NCBI GenBank assembly: GCA_026770585.1
Contig: MU646425.1
Span: forward strand, 500,117 to 512,431
Length of the DNA stretch: 12,315 bases
Source of the DNA: Baffinella frigidus
Lineage: Eukaryota; Cryptophyceae; Cryptomonadales; Baffinellaceae
Reading direction: 5' to 3'
The notes under the pieces are model-generated. The model was not told the origin of the DNA. It worked only from the letters and a program-made list of their open reading frames with translations, and did not search any database. The position numbers and the translations under genes are program-made. How positions within the stretch are numbered: position 1 is the stretch's first letter; each line of letters opens with the position of its first letter. This document shows, piece after piece, positions 11,174 through 12,315 of the stretch.

Positions 11174-11345
11174 ACACTGATACCCTCACCACACCCACGC
11201 CAGAGTCTTCGAAGGGGTCGCCAAAAGTCAACCCCCCCTCAAGTTAGTGGTTTTCAAAAGTCAAATACCGTGTCCTGATACGGTTTGAAAAAATTAACCC
11301 CCTCCTCCACTCTGGCGTGGACACACTGATACCCTCACCGCACAC
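11174..11345 (+). mobile_element. Family I element I1 (11195-11320, TSD AC) inside ACACTGATACCCTCACC repeats
   Basis: I1 has termini CCACGCCAGAGT and ACTCTGGCGTGG, flanked by AC/AC. The inside follows I2 (GGGTCGCCAAAAGTCAACCCCC at the left, CCCCCTCCTCCA at the right). On each side lies ACACTGATACCCTCACC (11174 and 11323), then a third partial ACACTGATAC, so the element sits within a small tandem repeat. Confidence 0.88.
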
Positions 11346-11387
11346 ACTGATACACCGGGGCTCTGGAAGCAGACGCAGCGGACGTTA

Positions 11388-11492
11388 TTTCCGCCATGTG
11401 GCGAGTAGGCCCATACGCCCTACCGTAGGGCCCTAGGACCTGCCTAGGACCTCCTGGCCGTCAAATTTGGCGGCCTCGCCACTTAAGGGATA
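11388..11492. mobile_element. Family F element F3, left end eroded
   Basis: Centre GTAGGCCCATACGCCCTACCG, CCTAGGACCTGCCTAGGACC and right end GCCACTTAAGGGATA match F2 (11745-11849). The TATCTCTTAAGTGA left edge is replaced by X6-like sequence, so the left limit is approximate. Confidence 0.75.
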
Positions 11493-11560
11493 GGGGTATC
11501 TGTTGGCCAACAGATGTAGAAACCGCTCTATAACCCGAACATATGTTTCCGCTCGGGCAG

Positions 11561-11713
11561 AGGGAGGCGGACGCGTTGGTCGCGGAGCACGAGGTGGTCA
11601 CGCGGGGGCTCGGGACACGTTCCCGGTAGCGTGGGAAGAAGACGCAGCAGAGATCGCTCTCCCGCTCTTCCGGGAGTTGCGGAAGAGCGTGTCGAGTTGC
11701 GGAAGAGCGTGTC
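11561..11713 (+). pseudogene. X6 copy 3, frame broken
   Basis: After GCTCGGGCAG the frame reads READALVAEHEVVTRGLGTRSR and stops at TAG (11627). The second half continues in another frame as AWEEDAAEIALP, matching X6 REEDAQEIALI. About 16 extra bases at the break (GACACGTTCCCGGTA area) cause the shift. It ends in a doubled 20-mer GAGTTGCGGAAGAGCGTGTC (11674 and 11694). Confidence 0.7.
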
Positions 11714-11744
11714 ACCGGGCAAATAACCTGCTACACCACCCTCC

Positions 11745-11849
11745 TATCTCTTAAGTGACCAGTAGGCTCATACGCCCTACGGTAGGGCCCTAGGACCTGC
11801 CTAGGACCTCTTGGCCCCCAAAATTGACGGCATGGCCACTTAAGGGATA
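11745..11849. mobile_element. Family F element F2 (105 bp)
   Basis: Termini TATCTCTTAAGTGACCA and TGGCCACTTAAGGGATA. The inside has CATACGCCCTACGGTAGGGCCC and CCTAGGACCTGCCTAGGACC. It is the most complete member of the family. No target duplication is clear at CTCC/ACCC. Confidence 0.85.
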
Positions 11850-11875
11850 ACCCGTTTGTGTTTCCTCTCGGGCAG

Positions 11876-11908
11876 AGGGAGGCAGATGCTCTGGTTGCAG
11901 AGCACGAG
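11876..11908 (+). pseudogene. X6 copy 4, first eleven codons
   Basis: After CCTCTCGGGCAG the frame reads READALVAEHE and then runs into the AAAAAAGTCAAC start of the segment duplicated from 10687. The codon choices differ from the other copies at third positions while the residues are kept. Confidence 0.65.
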
Positions 11909-11996
11909 AAAAAAGTCAACACTTTAGTACCAGCGTATGTATTTCCGTGTTTGACGCTGGTACTAAACTGTGAACGTTTCGCATTGTTTCGTGCAG

Positions 11997-12104
11997 AGGG
12001 AGTCGGATGCGTTAGTCGCAGAGCACGAAGCGGCCACGCAAGGGCTCGCCGCACGGGAAGAAGACGCACAGGAGATCGCTCTCATCGACGCGCACAGCAC
12101 CAAG
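11997..12104 (+). CDS. Exon X6, intact copy 5 (36 codons, phase 0-0)
   Basis: Between TTTCGTGCAG (ends 11996) and GTTAGA (12105) lies an open 36-codon frame. It begins RESDALVAEHEAATQGLAAR and ends EIALIDAHSTK. It is Ala/Glu-rich and probably a single long helix. Five other copies share its start, its AG border or its end. The preceding sequence has a GTACCAGCG...CGCTGGTAC hairpin. Function unknown. Confidence 0.7.
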
Positions 12105-12238
12105 GTTAGAGAGGGAAACGACCCGGAATTAGGGTAGTTTTGCCTACGGATCACCTATGGCCAGGCCTACCGTAGGAGGTAGGTCTCCTAGGACCAGGTC
12201 CTAGGAGCCCTTCGGCGTACGGAAGACAACCCGTAGGA
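12105..12238. repeat. Spacer of CCTACGGTAGG-type palindromes
   Basis: After a GTTAGA intron-like start, this part is mostly palindromic pieces: TTGCCTACGGATCACC, AGGCCTACCGTAGGAGGTAGG, TCCTAGGACCAGGTCCTAGGA and GGCGTACGGAAGACAACCCG. It resembles a rearranged Q or F centre. CCCGTAG at its end could serve as AG for the next fragment. Confidence 0.65.
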
Positions 12239-12265
12239 GCTCTCATCGACGCGCACAGTACTCAG
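12239..12265 (+). pseudogene. X6 copy 6, last nine codons
   Basis: Reads ALIDAHSTQ to a GTGACC border at 12266, matching the end of intact X6 (ALIDAHSTK). The front is missing. The window ends soon after, in further CCTAGGACC palindromes. Confidence 0.65.
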
Positions 12266-12315
12266 GTGACCCCCTAGGACCCTGCTGTAGGGCTATGCCT
12301 AGGGCCCTATGGTGG

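Noticed and set aside
1-12315. Autonomous transposon or retroelement
   Set aside because: No transposase, reverse transcriptase or integrase motif was seen in any frame. All elements found are short and non-coding.

Overview
The window looks like nuclear DNA of a eukaryote, most likely a GC-rich microbial eukaryote such as a microalga. I cannot name the species. The reasons are short open exon-like blocks bounded by AG and GT, many small non-autonomous inverted-repeat elements, long dinucleotide and hexanucleotide microsatellites, and no long ORF, operon or ribosome-binding-site pattern. No transposase, rRNA or tRNA gene was recognised.

The backbone reads as one plus-strand gene, or its decayed remains, with no visible start or end inside the window. 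It has five exon types in order. X1 is intact at 176-271 (32 codons). X2 is intact at 3572-3649 and 3703-3771 (26 and 23 codons). X3 is intact at 6507-6617 (37 codons). X5 is intact at 9261-9416 (52 codons). X6 is intact at 11997-12104 (36 codons). Every intact copy starts and ends in phase 0, and the peptides are Ala/Glu-rich and probably helical. Each exon type sits in its own local cluster of truncated or broken copies: X1 at 176-1068, X2 at 2111-4361, X3 at 5719-6754, X5 at 8210-9715 and X6 at 10774-12265. I do not recognise the protein.

The introns share a family signature: a GT start, an internal AAGTTGACG box often pairing with a downstream CGTCAACTTA box, and a GGATAG or GAATAG 3' end. 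The same family follows different exons and also occurs once in reverse orientation, so it resembles introners (mobile introns).

On top of this lie about 25 small elements of 100-230 bp. Families A, B, H and I end in CCAC...GTGG, and 8 of 12 copies with both ends have exact 2-bp target duplications. Family C ends in TTATCCGG...CCGGATAA with 4-bp duplications and two paralogous empty sites inside the window. Other inverted-repeat elements are D, E, F, J, K, Q and short palindromes built on CCTACGGTAGG. The clearest event is at 3885-4361, where two family A elements split one X2 exon; removing each element with one copy of its 2-bp duplication returns exactly the 69-nt length and frame of the neighbouring exon.

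Region by region: 1-104 TA microsatellite; 176-1500 X1 cluster; 1500-3570 degenerate X2 array with intron-derived modules; 3570-5200 X2 exons and nested elements; 5200-6930 X3 cluster; 6930-8100 element-rich spacer; 8100-9910 X5 cluster and microsatellites; 9910-10690 elements; 10690-12315 X6 cluster.
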